DNA from: JAMXLO01 sp963819855
GTDB lineage: Bacteria > Pseudomonadota > Alphaproteobacteria > Acetobacterales > Acetobacteraceae
Reading direction: 5' to 3'
Length of the DNA stretch: 64,000 bases
Assembly (NCBI GenBank): GCA_963819855.1
Contig: CAWFYC010000020.1
Coordinates: 434,001 to 498,000 of the forward strand
How positions within the stretch are numbered: position 1 is the first letter of the stretch; every line of letters starts with the position of its first letter. Positions 43,306 through 52,262 of the stretch are shown in pieces. Position numbers and translations under genes: made by a program. The notes beneath the pieces were generated by a model, which was not told where the DNA came from, did not search any database, and saw nothing but the letters and a program-made list of their open reading frames with translations.

Positions 43306-44334
43306 CTAACCGGCCGCCCGCATCTCCGGTTCGGTGCGGAACGCCGGCATCACCTCCTTGGCAAAGCGGCGCAGGTTGTCGCGCGACGTACCGCCGCCGT
43401 TCAGCAGGATGTATTCCACGCCCATGTCGCGCAGCGTCTCGATCTTGCGTGCGATCTCGTCGGGATTGCCGTACAGCGCGCTCTCCTCGCTCGCCGCGCG
43501 GGTGTCGGAGAACGCCATGATGCTGGCGGTGTTGTTGCCGTCCGGACGTTGCGAGATCGTATGCAGCCGGCGCTGAGCGGCGATCCGCCGATCCAGCGCC
43601 GCCTCCTTCTCCGCAGAGTCGCGCGCCACATAGAAGGCGCGTGCCACGCCGACCTGGCTCGGATGGAAGGCAAACCCGTTCGCCTGCATCGCGTCGCGAT
43701 AGGTGGCGAAGCGCTTGCCGGTCTCGTCCAGCGAAGCGAACTGGTCAAGCAGCAGATTATGGCCACGACGTGCCACACGGCGAATGGAATCCGGATGGCC
43801 GGCGCCCTGCCAGAACGGCGGATGTGGCTTCTGGATGGTGGGCGGCTCGACGACGATGTCGTCGAACTGCCAGTACTGGCCGTGGAACGAAAACCGTTCG
43901 TTCGAGGTCCACGCCTTGGTGATGATGTCGATCGATTCCTCGAACCGCGGCTCTGCCTCCTCCATCGGAATGCGGAAGCCGACGAATTCGTTGTGGCGGT
44001 AGCCTTTGCCGACGCCGAAATCCAGCCGCCCGCCCGACAGCAGATCGACCGTCGCCGCCTGTTCGGCGAGCAGCACCGGATTGTGCCAGGGCAGCACGAT
44101 CACCGCGGTCCCCAGCCGCAGTGTGCGGGTGCGCGCGCCGATCCAGGTGAGCAGGTTCAGAGTCGCCGAGACCTGGCCGAAGCCGGTGAAGTGATGCTCG
44201 ACGATGAACGCGCTCTGATAGCCGAGCGCTTCGGCCTCGATGATATACTCGATGTAGTCCTTGAAGCCGGCGGCGCTGTCGACGTCGGGGCCGCCGCGCT
44301 GCGCCTGCGCGGCACCGAATAGTCCGAACTGCAT
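43306..44334 (-). CDS. LLM-class flavin-dependent oxidoreductase
   Basis: A 342-residue luciferase-like monooxygenase, intact. Marks are YIIEAEALGYQSAFIVEHHF, LRLGTAVIVLPWHNPVLLAE, GGRLDFGVGKGYRHNEFVGF and the C-terminal VEYILLNGGGTSRDNLRRFA. It is the sixth-from-last gene of the catabolic cluster and starts four bases after the hydrolase stop. It would use reduced flavin and O2 to oxidise an organic substrate. The Met at 44334 begins the first barrel strand. Confidence 0.92.
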   Translation of the reverse strand: MQFGLFGAAQAQRGGPDVDSAAGFKDYIEYIIEAEALGYQSAFIVEHHFTGFGQVSATLNLLTWIGARTRTLRLGTAVIVLPWHNPVLLAEQAATVDLLSGGRLDFGVGKGYRHNEFVGFRIPMEEAEPRFEESIDIITKAWTSNERFSFHGQYWQFDDIVVEPPTIQKPHPPFWQGAGHPDSIRRVARRGHNLLLDQFASLDETGKRFATYRDAMQANGFAFHPSQVGVARAFYVARDSAEKEAALDRRIAAQRRLHTISQRPDGNNTASIMAFSDTRAASEESALYGNPDEIARKIETLRDMGVEYILLNGGGTSRDNLRRFAKEVMPAFRTEPEMRAAG

Positions 44335-44338
44335 CGCG

Positions 44339-45271
44339 TCACTCCTGTTCGAAAACCTGCCGCAGCCAGCGGCAGGATTCGGCCATTGCGTCACCCGCCT
44401 TGCCCACCTTGCCGACCCAGAAGTAGAAGCCGTGGTTCATGCCGTCCCATCGCGCGGTGATCGCCGGCGTTCCGGCGGCGCGCAGCTTCTCGGCATAGTA
44501 CTCGCCCTCGTCGCGCAGCGGGTCGAATTCGGCAGTGACCACCAGAGCCGGCGGCAAACCGGAGAGATCCTGTGCTCGTAGCGGCGACACGTAGGGATCG
44601 GCTGCCTCCGACGGATCGCTCAGGTAGTGGTCCCAGAACCAGACCATGGTGTCGCGCGTCAGCCCATAGCCGTCGGCATTCTCCCGGTACGATGGCGTTC
44701 CCGGCGTGTGGTAATCGGTGACCGGATAGATCAGCAACTGCCCGACGAGACGCGGGCCGCCTTGGTCGCGGATCCGCAGCGCCGCCGCAGCCGCAAGATT
44801 GCCACCGGCGCTGTCGCCGGCCACGACGAGCCGGGCGGCGTCGCCTGCCAATTCGGTGGCGTGTTCGGCGATCCATCGTGTCGCGAACACGCAGTCATCG
44901 AGGCCGGCAGGATATTTGTGCTCCGGCGCCAGCCTATAATCGACCGACACAACCACGCATCCGGCACCCGCACAAAGGTGGCGGCACATTCCGTCGTGCG
45001 TATCCAGGCTGCACAGCACGAAGCCGCTGCCGTGGTAGAACGCCAGCAACGGAAATGGCCCAGGCCCGGGCGGGCGGTAGATGCGCAGCCGCAGGTCGCC
45101 ACCAGGACCCGCGATGCTGCGTTCCGCGATTGCACCGACATCGGGCGCGGGCGCCATCAGGCGGATACGTCCCTCATACTGCACGCGTGCCTCGGGAACC
45201 GACAGCGTGTTGGTCGCCGGCACGCCGGTTCCCAGATCGAGCAGAGCCTGAATTTGCGGATCGACTGGCAT
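44339..45271 (-). CDS. Alpha/beta hydrolase, hormone-sensitive-lipase-type esterase
   Basis: A 310-residue HSL-family esterase. The oxyanion motif reads HGSGF (family HGGG), the nucleophile Ser lies in VVAGDSAGGNLAAA at about 160, Asp in VVTAEFDPLRDEGEYY and His in WDGMNHGFYFW. Intact. It starts six bases after the EthD-like gene's stop and is followed by the LLM gene after four bases, a tight operon. It likely cleaves an ester or lactone formed in the pathway. Confidence 0.92.
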   Translation of the reverse strand: MPVDPQIQALLDLGTGVPATNTLSVPEARVQYEGRIRLMAPAPDVGAIAERSIAGPGGDLRLRIYRPPGPGPFPLLAFYHGSGFVLCSLDTHDGMCRHLCAGAGCVVVSVDYRLAPEHKYPAGLDDCVFATRWIAEHATELAGDAARLVVAGDSAGGNLAAAAALRIRDQGGPRLVGQLLIYPVTDYHTPGTPSYRENADGYGLTRDTMVWFWDHYLSDPSEAADPYVSPLRAQDLSGLPPALVVTAEFDPLRDEGEYYAEKLRAAGTPAITARWDGMNHGFYFWVGKVGKAGDAMAESCRWLRQVFEQE

Positions 45272-45276
45272 GTTCG

Positions 45277-45949
45277 TTATCCGGTCTTTGGAGCTACCAC
45301 GATGGTCGCCATCGGAAAGTGCGTGATCGGTCCGGTGAACGGCGGAAACCGGCCGAACGACGCGCGCATCTCGTGGCGCACCGGCGAATTGAGCGCCGCG
45401 GTCAGCGCCGACTGATTGTCGAACACCACCTTGTTGCGCTGCATGTGGGTGACGCGCGGCCAGGGCAGGCCGCCGCACCAGTCGATACAGGTGTAGATTT
45501 CAATCTGCCGGATGCCGGGGAACCGCGCCATGATTGGCGGGTGATCGGCGATATAGTGGGCGAGCCAGGCGGGCAGGTCCTCGGCCACGCCTTCATACGC
45601 GACAAGGTATGTGCACGGCACCTCGCCTGGCGGCGTACGGAGCGCCGGATCGGGCACCGCGTAGCGTCGCACCAGCATCGCCTGCTGGGTGGCATTCTGT
45701 ACCGGCCAGCGCACCGAGCCGTTGCAGGTGTCCGTCGGGTACCAGCGCGGCTTCCAGTGCCGCGATGTCATCAAAATAAAGCTGCAGCGCAAGCTGCGGC
45801 GGTGGACCGTCGTCCAGATACGGATCGCTGGTGCTGGATGGCCTGAAGATCAGTCCCTGTTGCAGCGCAGGCGTGGTGGCGATCACGTCGGATAGCCACG
45901 CCACCTCCGGCGACGCGTCGCGGAACATTGCGAACCAGCAGACCGTCAC
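45277..45949 (-). pseudogene. EthD-like dimeric alpha/beta-barrel protein, frameshifted
   Basis: About 223 residues when repaired, apparently two ferredoxin-like (EthD/ABM-type) domains in tandem. The first frame starts at GTG (overlapping the upstream stop by four bases) with CWFAMFRDASPEVAWLS and PPQLALQLYFDDIAALEAAL; the second continues CNGSVRWPVQNATQQAMLVR, CTYLVAYEGVAEDLPAWLAH and HMQRNKVVFDNQSALTAAL. One extra base near 45738 separates them. EthD-like proteins accompany catabolic oxygenase clusters. The family call is by pattern and moderate. Confidence 0.65.
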
Positions 45950-47739
45950 GCGCGGAACAGTCCGGCGACCGCAGCCGGCGCGTACCCCGGTGCGACGCGC
46001 ACATCCACGACCGCGACCGCGCCATCCGTCACTGCCGCGATTGCATCGTGGAATGTCGCCGCCAGGTCCGCGCCGTCGGTGACCGGACCGAAGCCAAGCG
46101 CGCCCTGCGCGCTGGCAAGCTGCGCCAGATCGATCTCCGGATCGGCGATGCGCTGGCCGATCCAGCGATTCTCCACCGGCCGGTTGCGCATCCGCGCCAC
46201 GCGTTCCTGATGCAGTTCGTCGTTGAAGAACGAGCGGTTGTTGGCGACCACCAGCAGCAGCGGGATGTTGTAGTGCACTGCCGTCCACAGCGCAGTGGCG
46301 CCCATCAGGAAGTCGCCGTCGCCGCACACCGCGACCGGAAGCCGCCCGCTGCCGCGCAGTGCCAGCGCCGCACCGACGGAGATGCCCGGCCCGCCGCCGA
46401 TCCCGGCGCCGCCGGTCGAGCCGATGTAGTCGAGCGGATGGCGCAGCGGCCAAAATGCGGCGCTCCACGACACCGATGTGTGCAGCAGCGATGCGGGCCG
46501 CGCGCCGACCGCCTGGCGCAACGCATGCGTCATCTGCGCCACGCTGATTTGGCCTGACTCCTCCGCTGGCTCGGCCGGCGGCGGTGGGGGCTCAACCGGC
46601 GCGAATGCTCGTCGCGGGAGTTCTGCGAGCAAGGCGGCGACCACGGTATCCGCGTCGGCGGCAATGAACAGATCGGCGGGCGGCAATGCCTGGTGGTCCA
46701 TGCTCCAGCCGTTGTGAAGCTGATGGTCCAGCGTGACCGCGATCACCTTCGCCACGGGCTCGACCGTGCCGCATGCGACCTTGAGCGCTCCTGCCAGATC
46801 CACCCAGTCCAGGCTCAGAATGACATCGGCGGCTGCGACGGCCTGCGCCGCTTCCGGTGGCAGGAAGGTCGCCGGTGCGCCGAGGTGCAGAGGATGGTCG
46901 GTGGGGAACACCGCGGCGCATTTGAGATCGGTCACCACCTGGGCACGCAGCGTCTCCGCCAGCGCCACACGATTGGCCCATTCCTGTTCGCCGCGCGAAC
47001 CGCGACCCATCAGGATCACCGGCCGCTTCGCGGCGCGCAGCATCGCCACGACACGCGCCGTCTGCTCGGGCGCGACCGCGGCCATCACGTCCGGGACAAA
47101 TCGGGAAAAGTCGATCGGCGGCAGCGGATCAGCGAGCGGTGCCTCCTGCATGCCGGCGTCCAGATTGATGTAGACCGGCCCTTTCGGCGCCGACCGCGCC
47201 AGCCAGCATGCGCGCAGCAGCGCTTCCCGCGCCGCCTCGGCCGAGGCCGGCTGATCGTCCCACTTGGTGTAGTCGCGGAGCAGCGCGCCCTGGTCGCGCG
47301 CGGTGTGGATCCAGTCGATCCACGGCCGGCGCTTTGGCGCATCCACCGGACCGGTCGCGCCGAGCAACAGCACCGGCATGCGGTCGCACCAGGCGTTGAA
47401 CACGGCCATCGTCGCATGCATCAGCCCGACATTGGAGTGCACCGCAGCGGCCATCGGCCGTCCGGTCACCTTGGCGTAGCCGTGCGCGATCGCCACGGCA
47501 TGCTCTTCGTGCAGGCACAGCAGCATCTGCGGCTGCACGTTGCCGAGGTGGTTCACCAGGCTGTCGTGCAGGCCGCGATAGCTGGAGCCGGGGTTCAGCG
47601 CGATGAATGGAATCTCCAGCGCCCGCAGCGTTTCGGCGACGACATCGCTGCCGAACAGCGCGTTGCCGGACGGCAGCGGCAGCGGCCGCTCGATCGGCAT
47701 GCCGGCACTGTCGGCAAGATGGTCCGTCCTGTCAGCCAT
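45946..47739 (-). CDS. Thiamine-diphosphate-dependent enzyme (acetolactate synthase/benzoylformate decarboxylase-like)
   Basis: A 597-residue ThDP enzyme with three domains. The N-terminal PYR domain has the cofactor-activating Glu in LCLHEEHAVAIAHGYAKVTG, the central domain has KRPVILMGRGSRG, and the PP domain has the ThDP/Mg signature VCGDGDFLMGATALW ... ANN. It probably decarboxylates a 2-keto acid or ligates it. It is not ilvB: there is no small subunit and the context is catabolic. The Met at 47739 overlaps the upstream oxygenase by eight bases. Confidence 0.9.
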   Translation of the reverse strand: MADRTDHLADSAGMPIERPLPLPSGNALFGSDVVAETLRALEIPFIALNPGSSYRGLHDSLVNHLGNVQPQMLLCLHEEHAVAIAHGYAKVTGRPMAAAVHSNVGLMHATMAVFNAWCDRMPVLLLGATGPVDAPKRRPWIDWIHTARDQGALLRDYTKWDDQPASAEAAREALLRACWLARSAPKGPVYINLDAGMQEAPLADPLPPIDFSRFVPDVMAAVAPEQTARVVAMLRAAKRPVILMGRGSRGEQEWANRVALAETLRAQVVTDLKCAAVFPTDHPLHLGAPATFLPPEAAQAVAAADVILSLDWVDLAGALKVACGTVEPVAKVIAVTLDHQLHNGWSMDHQALPPADLFIAADADTVVAALLAELPRRAFAPVEPPPPPAEPAEESGQISVAQMTHALRQAVGARPASLLHTSVSWSAAFWPLRHPLDYIGSTGGAGIGGGPGISVGAALALRGSGRLPVAVCGDGDFLMGATALWTAVHYNIPLLLVVANNRSFFNDELHQERVARMRNRPVENRWIGQRIADPEIDLAQLASAQGALGFGPVTDGADLAATFHDAIAAVTDGAVAVVDVRVAPGYAPAAVAGLFRA

Positions 47740-48715
47740 GCTGGGGGTCCTTGTTCCAGTCCGTCGCATTGCTGTGCAGCATGAACTCGCCGACCCGCAA
47801 CGGGGCGTATTTCGGCGGGTTGCCCGGCCCCGTGCAACTCGGCAGGCAGGCTATCTCCGCATCGAAATCGGGAATGGCGAAGAAGGCAACCGAGTAGCGC
47901 TCGGTGCCGGAGCGGTTGATGACGCGATGCGGCGTGGAGGCGAAGCGGCCGTTGGTCCAACGCGCCATCATGTCGCCGATGTTGATCACGAAGCTGCCTG
48001 GGATCGGCGGCACATCGATCCAGTCGCCGCCATGTTCGACCTGCAACCCGCCGACATCCCCCTGCGCCACGATGGTGAACGCAGTGGTGTCGGAATGCGG
48101 GCGCAGGCCGAACTGCCGGCCGGTGGTGGTCGGCGGATGCGGCGGATAGTGAATCAGGTTGATCTGCGTCAGCGGCTTGCGATAGGCGGCGAGGAACCAC
48201 GCCGCGTCCAGGTCGAGCGCCAGCGCGAAGGCGCGCAGCAGCGCCTCGGTCAGCCGCTCCATCCGATCGTAGTAGTCGAGCAGCGTTTCCCGCCACCCCG
48301 GCAGATTGTCCGGCCAGCGGTTGCGCGCGTGCACCCGGTTGCCGGCGACGACATCGGGATCACTGTCCGGGAGTTCGTGCTGGTACTTGAAGCTTTCGTT
48401 GAGGTCGGGTGCGTCGGCCTGGTCGGCATAGATGCGCGAGCCAAGCGGCTGATAGCCGCGGTTCGGCCCGATCGCGAGCCGCACTTTCATGCGCGCTTCC
48501 AGAGGCTGGGCAAAGAACCGTCGCGATGCCGCGAAGATCGCATCGATCGCGCCGCGCGGGACGCCGTGGCCGGTGAGATAGAAGAAGCCGGTACTCTCGC
48601 AGGCGTCGCGGATCCGACACGCGACCTGCCGCTCCCGGTCACCCGCGAGGAACGCCGCGAAGTCGAGCACTGGCACGCGCGGTGCGGTCGGGTCCACCTG
48701 GGGCACTCGCAGCAA
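47732..48715 (-). CDS. Isopenicillin-N-synthase-family Fe(II)/2-oxoglutarate oxygenase
   Basis: A 327-residue 2OG-Fe(II) oxygenase, first gene of the minus-strand catabolic chain. The DIOX_N region shows VPVLDFAAFLAGDRERQ and CESTGFFYLTGHGVP; iron ligands are His and Asp in LRPHSDTTAFTIVAQ and the distal His in HRVINRSGTERYSVAFF, whose R-x-S binds 2-oxoglutarate. The TTG start gives MLRVPQVD; a GTG three codons later is possible. No clear ribosome-binding site. Substrate unknown. Confidence 0.9.
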   Translation of the reverse strand: MLRVPQVDPTAPRVPVLDFAAFLAGDRERQVACRIRDACESTGFFYLTGHGVPRGAIDAIFAASRRFFAQPLEARMKVRLAIGPNRGYQPLGSRIYADQADAPDLNESFKYQHELPDSDPDVVAGNRVHARNRWPDNLPGWRETLLDYYDRMERLTEALLRAFALALDLDAAWFLAAYRKPLTQINLIHYPPHPPTTTGRQFGLRPHSDTTAFTIVAQGDVGGLQVEHGGDWIDVPPIPGSFVINIGDMMARWTNGRFASTPHRVINRSGTERYSVAFFAIPDFDAEIACLPSCTGPGNPPKYAPLRVGEFMLHSNATDWNKDPQHG

Positions 48716-48799
48716 TTTTATGTACCAAAGTTAATGTGGCCATCAGCGCATTGTCCATATAGCCTTCTGCCCGCACCACTTCAGAGAAGGAAAAGCACG

Positions 48800-49351
48800 A
48801 TGCCCTTCGATGCCTTGGTCACCGTCACGCGACAGAGAACACTGTCCGACACACTCGATGATCACCGCCTGAACCCGGTCCCCTGGGACACGCTGGCGGA
48901 ACACAAGGTGGCACAGCAGAGACGATACGGCCCGAGCTTCTGGTATCGCCACCAGTCCGCGGTATCCATCATGCTGGTGGTTGCCAGCCCCGCCGCGGGG
49001 GCCGTCGTCGCCATGAGCGGTGGCTTCTCTGGGCATTCCGGCGTCCTGGCGATCACCGGCAGCTTCGTATGGATGTGCATGGTTGCGCTGCTCACCGGCA
49101 CCGGCATCATACGACTGCGTGCTGGCTCGCACTGGGAAGAGCGCGAGGTACCGGCCTGTGGCGATATCCCCGAGCCGATCGCCAGGGTGGCACGCCTGCT
49201 GCGCGACGAACTGCCAGGTTCTCGACTGATCCTCGGCGAACTGAAGCGGCAGGAGACCGTGCTCGATCCGTACCTGCTGGTCGAACACAACGGCGAATGT
49301 GTCTGCCTGGGTATCTGGGAGAATAACGAGGTGATCGCCTGCGCGGGTTGA
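48800..49351 (+). CDS. Hypothetical membrane protein
   Basis: A 183-residue protein with two hydrophobic segments at about 55-73 (VSIMLVVASPAAGAVVAMSG) and 79-100 (VLAITGSFVWMCMVALLTG), a soluble N-terminus and a C-terminal domain that ends YLLVEHNGECVCLGIWE. AGAAGGA lies about ten bases before the ATG. No family is recognised. It is divergent from the catabolic cluster with about 85 bases between starts. Confidence 0.6.
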   Translation: MPFDALVTVTRQRTLSDTLDDHRLNPVPWDTLAEHKVAQQRRYGPSFWYRHQSAVSIMLVVASPAAGAVVAMSGGFSGHSGVLAITGSFVWMCMVALLTGTGIIRLRAGSHWEEREVPACGDIPEPIARVARLLRDELPGSRLILGELKRQETVLDPYLLVEHNGECVCLGIWENNEVIACAG

Positions 49352-49396
49352 TCACTCGACGTAGGTGACCTTCGGCAGAGCCCATCCGTGGGCTGG

Positions 49397-50629
49397 CTAG
49401 GCGGCCAGCTCTCGGAGGGAGCGCGACGTGTCTCGCAACATCGCTGCCACCACCCGCTTGCGGCGGGCGATCATCATGCGTCCCGCCATGAATTCCGCTG
49501 GTGCGTTGACCGCCTCGACCGCCTGGACGGTGCCGTCCTCCGTCAGATGGTAGATCGCGAAGGACCCCGCCACGGGGTCGCCACGCACCGCGATCTCCGT
49601 CACGTCGAACGGAAGCCCGGCGATCTGCAGCCGAACCTCGTACTGATCGGACCAGAACCACGGCACCTCCGGAGCCGGCGCCGGTCGCCCGCACAGATCG
49701 GCGGCGGCCTGCTTGGCCTGTTCCAGCGCATTCGGCACGCTCTCCAGGCGGGCGGTCCGGTGATACAGCGGCAACGGTCGATGCGTACAGTCGCCGATCG
49801 CGTGGATGGCGGCGTCCGCGGTCCGCGCGGCGGGATCGACCACGATGCCGTTGGTGCAGGCAAGACCGGCTGCGCGCGCCAGCGCATCGTTCGGTGCCGC
49901 GCCGATACCGACCAGGACAGCATCGCATGGAATGGTGCGGCCATCCGACAGGCGCACCGCAGCGACCTCGCCGTCGGCGCCGTCGAACGCCTCCACCGCG
50001 GCGTTCAGCATGATGTGCACGCCGGCGGCCGCGTGACGGCGCTGAAAGAAATCCGATAGCGGGCCGGACGCCACGCGCGCCAGAACGCGTGCCTCCTGCT
50101 CGATCACCACAACATCGGCGCCGAGAGCGCGCGCGGACGCCGCGACCTCGAGGCCGATGTATCCGGCGCCGACGATCGCGATGCACACGCCTGGGCGGAG
50201 TAACGGCCTGAGACGATCGGTATCGGCCAGCGTGCGCAATGCGAAAATGCCGGCAAGGTCGTGGCCGGGCACACGAAGTGACCTGGCATGCGAGCCGGTG
50301 GCGAGGATCAGGTGGTCGTAGGCAACATGCTCACCGGACCCCAGGCTCACCGTTCTGGCGGAGCGGTCGATTGCCGTCACATCGCATGAATGCCGCAGAT
50401 CGATGCGGTTGCTCGGATAGAACGCGGCTGGCCGCAACAGCAGGTCGGCGAACTGACTATCGCCCTTGAGCCACGCCTTGGAAAGTGGCGGGCGCTGGTA
50501 CGGCGGCAACGGTTCCGCGCCGATCAGCGTGATGGGCCCCCGCCAGCCATACTGGCGCAGCAAGGCGGCGGCAGATCCGCCCGCGTGGCCAGCACCGACG
50601 ATCGCCACCCGGGAAGATAAGTCATTCAT
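49397..50629 (-). CDS. NAD(P)H:ferredoxin/rubredoxin reductase-type flavoprotein
   Basis: A 410-residue FAD/NAD(P)H oxidoreductase that would pass electrons to a ferredoxin serving an oxygenase. FAD motif VAIVGAGHAGGSAAALLRQ is at the N-terminus, the NAD(P)H motif CIAIVGAGYIGLEVAASARA at about 150, the second FAD block AIHAIGDCTHRP at about 270, and the reductase C-terminal domain follows with EVPWFWSDQYEVRLQIAG, typical of the BphA4/TodA group. No ferredoxin or ring-hydroxylating oxygenase is adjacent. Confidence 0.93.
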   Translation of the reverse strand: MNDLSSRVAIVGAGHAGGSAAALLRQYGWRGPITLIGAEPLPPYQRPPLSKAWLKGDSQFADLLLRPAAFYPSNRIDLRHSCDVTAIDRSARTVSLGSGEHVAYDHLILATGSHARSLRVPGHDLAGIFALRTLADTDRLRPLLRPGVCIAIVGAGYIGLEVAASARALGADVVVIEQEARVLARVASGPLSDFFQRRHAAAGVHIMLNAAVEAFDGADGEVAAVRLSDGRTIPCDAVLVGIGAAPNDALARAAGLACTNGIVVDPAARTADAAIHAIGDCTHRPLPLYHRTARLESVPNALEQAKQAAADLCGRPAPAPEVPWFWSDQYEVRLQIAGLPFDVTEIAVRGDPVAGSFAIYHLTEDGTVQAVEAVNAPAEFMAGRMMIARRKRVVAAMLRDTSRSLRELAA

Positions 50630-50942
50630 CCGGGGAGCCTAAGCATCACGCCTGGAAACGCAAAGACCCCCGCACGCCTCGGCGTTGAACGGGGGTCACA
50701 TTGCGAAGGTTGTGTTCTTCGCGCCTGGCGCTGATCGCCAAGCTACTGCGTGGACTTTGTGATCAGTCGCCGGTGCCACGTCGGTCGGCAACTGGGAAAC
50801 TGCCCGGTGGAGTCATGCTGCGATGCACCCTCCTCTTCCGTGAACGATCAGATGCTGCTCCCGATGACGGTTCGATGTCAAGCGCTAAGCTGCGCAGCAA
50901 ACAAGATATCCACTGCTGAATACTTGAGTATTCCGTGGCCGT
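50630..50942. other. Intergenic region between flavoprotein and TfdA-like gene
   Basis: 313 bases with no convincing long frame. It holds the hairpin at 50665-50697. On the minus strand a tiny frame (50816-50763, MTPPGSFPVADRRGTGD) follows a GAGGAGGG about 10-12 bases upstream, and a TTGACA hexamer is at 50876-50881 without a good -10. A short leader peptide or small RNA ending at the hairpin is possible but unproven. Confidence 0.4.
50665..50697 (-). terminator. Hairpin between the TfdA-like gene and the flavoprotein gene
   Basis: Eight-bp GC-rich stem GACCCCCG/CGGGGGTC (50665-50672, 50690-50697) with an inner GCC/GGC pairing; on the minus strand TTTGCG follows, a short T-run. It lies 36 bases before the flavoprotein start, so it would end transcription from the right or act as an attenuator. 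Confidence 0.55.
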
Positions 50943-51836
50943 TCACTCCGCCGTGGCATCCTGCTCGATCGTAATCACGTCGCCGGCAAGTGTCGTACGA
51001 CGCACATCGCGCACCTCGTTGCGATCGAAGCGACGCGCACGATGCATCGTGGTCCGATTGTCCCACATCACCAGATCGTACGGCCGCCAGGCATGCGAAT
51101 AGACGAACTCGCGCTGGGTCGCGAATTCCGTGAGATCACGCAGGAATATGCGGGCCTCCGGGATCGTCCAGCCCTCGATCGCACCGGCATGCGAGGACAG
51201 GAACAGCGACCTCCGGCCTGTCACCGGATGTGTGCGCACTAGACGCTGTCGCACTGGCGTGAACGACGCGATCTCCTGCTCGGTCAGCCCGGTGAAGCCG
51301 ATTGCATGACGCGAGTAAATCAACGAATGCAGGCAGACCAGGTCTTCCACCTCCATCTTGGTGCGCGCGTCGAGCGCGTCGTAGGCGGCACGCATGTCGG
51401 CGAATTCGGTATTGGCGCCCCATGACGGCAATACCCGTCCGGACAGCAGCGAGTATTTCGCCGGCACGGGACGGAATGAACTGTCCGAGTGCCACAGCCG
51501 GTCGCCCAACTTGAAGAACCACACGCGATCTTCGGCCGATATGATTCTTCCGTCCTTGTCCAGGTTGGAGAAGTCGGCCATGTGCGCGCCGAGCCGACTG
51601 TCCGTCCGCTTTCGGATGTGGCCGCCGGTCGCATAGTTCTCCAACTCGCCGAAGTGCCGCGTGAAGGCGAGTTGCTGCTCGTCGGTGATCTTCTGGTCCG
51701 GAAACACCAGCACGGCATAGCGATCCATGCCCGCCTCGATCACCGCGGTCTCACTCTCGCTAAGCGCCTTGCCGCAATCGATTCCCGAGACCTCGGCCGC
51801 GAACGCCGGATGCAGTTGGCGAAACGATACCGACAT
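50943..51836 (-). CDS. TauD/TfdA-family Fe(II)/2OG dioxygenase
   Basis: A 297-residue dioxygenase. Marks are the N-terminal FRQLHPAFAAEVSGIDCGK and YAVLVFPDQKITDEQQLAFT, the iron ligands His and Asp in LWHSDSSFRPVPAKYSLL, and the distal His plus 2-oxoglutarate Arg in MWDNRTTMHRARRFDRNEVR. This form is close to the TfdA type that splits 2,4-dichlorophenoxyacetate ethers, but related enzymes accept sulphonates and other substrates. The Met at 51836 starts the conserved region. Confidence 0.92.
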   Translation of the reverse strand: MSVSFRQLHPAFAAEVSGIDCGKALSESETAVIEAGMDRYAVLVFPDQKITDEQQLAFTRHFGELENYATGGHIRKRTDSRLGAHMADFSNLDKDGRIISAEDRVWFFKLGDRLWHSDSSFRPVPAKYSLLSGRVLPSWGANTEFADMRAAYDALDARTKMEVEDLVCLHSLIYSRHAIGFTGLTEQEIASFTPVRQRLVRTHPVTGRRSLFLSSHAGAIEGWTIPEARIFLRDLTEFATQREFVYSHAWRPYDLVMWDNRTTMHRARRFDRNEVRDVRRTTLAGDVITIEQDATAE

Positions 51837-51922
51837 CTGTGCCGATCCCCTGTGGTGCATCCGCCATTGAAGTCCTTTCCCGCCACCGCCGTCCAGGGTA
51901 AGGGGTACGCGGAGGTGCCAAC

Positions 51923-52246
51923 ATGTTCATCGCAATGAACCGCTTCCGGGTCGCACCGGGTTCGGAGGCAGACTTCGAAAAGGTCTGGACCAGCCGTGAC
52001 AGCCATCTGTCGGGCGTGCCGGGCTTCACGGCGTTCCACCTGTTACGAGGCCCGGAACGAGAAGATCACGTGCTGTACTCGTCGCACACGATCTGGCGCA
52101 GCCGGGCCGACTTCGAGGCCTGGACACGGTCCGAGGCATTCCGCCGCGCGCACAGCGATGCCGGCGGCAATCGCAGCCTCTATCTCGGTCATCCTGAATT
52201 TGAAGGCTTCGACGTCATCCAGACGATCGAGCCCGGCAGTCACTGA
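51923..52246 (+). CDS. Antibiotic-biosynthesis-monooxygenase (ABM)/HmoB-like protein
   Basis: A 107-residue ferredoxin-like-fold protein: FIAMNRFRVAPGSEADFEKV, then PGFTAFHLLRGPEREDHVLY and TIWRSRADFEAWTRSEAFR. This is the heme-degrading monooxygenase-like (IsdG/HmoB) branch of ABM. GGAGGT lies seven bases before the ATG. The SDR gene follows after 16 bases, so the pair is cotranscribed. The true substrate (heme, quinone or other) is not determinable. Confidence 0.88.
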   Translation: MFIAMNRFRVAPGSEADFEKVWTSRDSHLSGVPGFTAFHLLRGPEREDHVLYSSHTIWRSRADFEAWTRSEAFRRAHSDAGGNRSLYLGHPEFEGFDVIQTIEPGSH

Positions 52247-52262
52247 CAGGGAGGATTGATCG

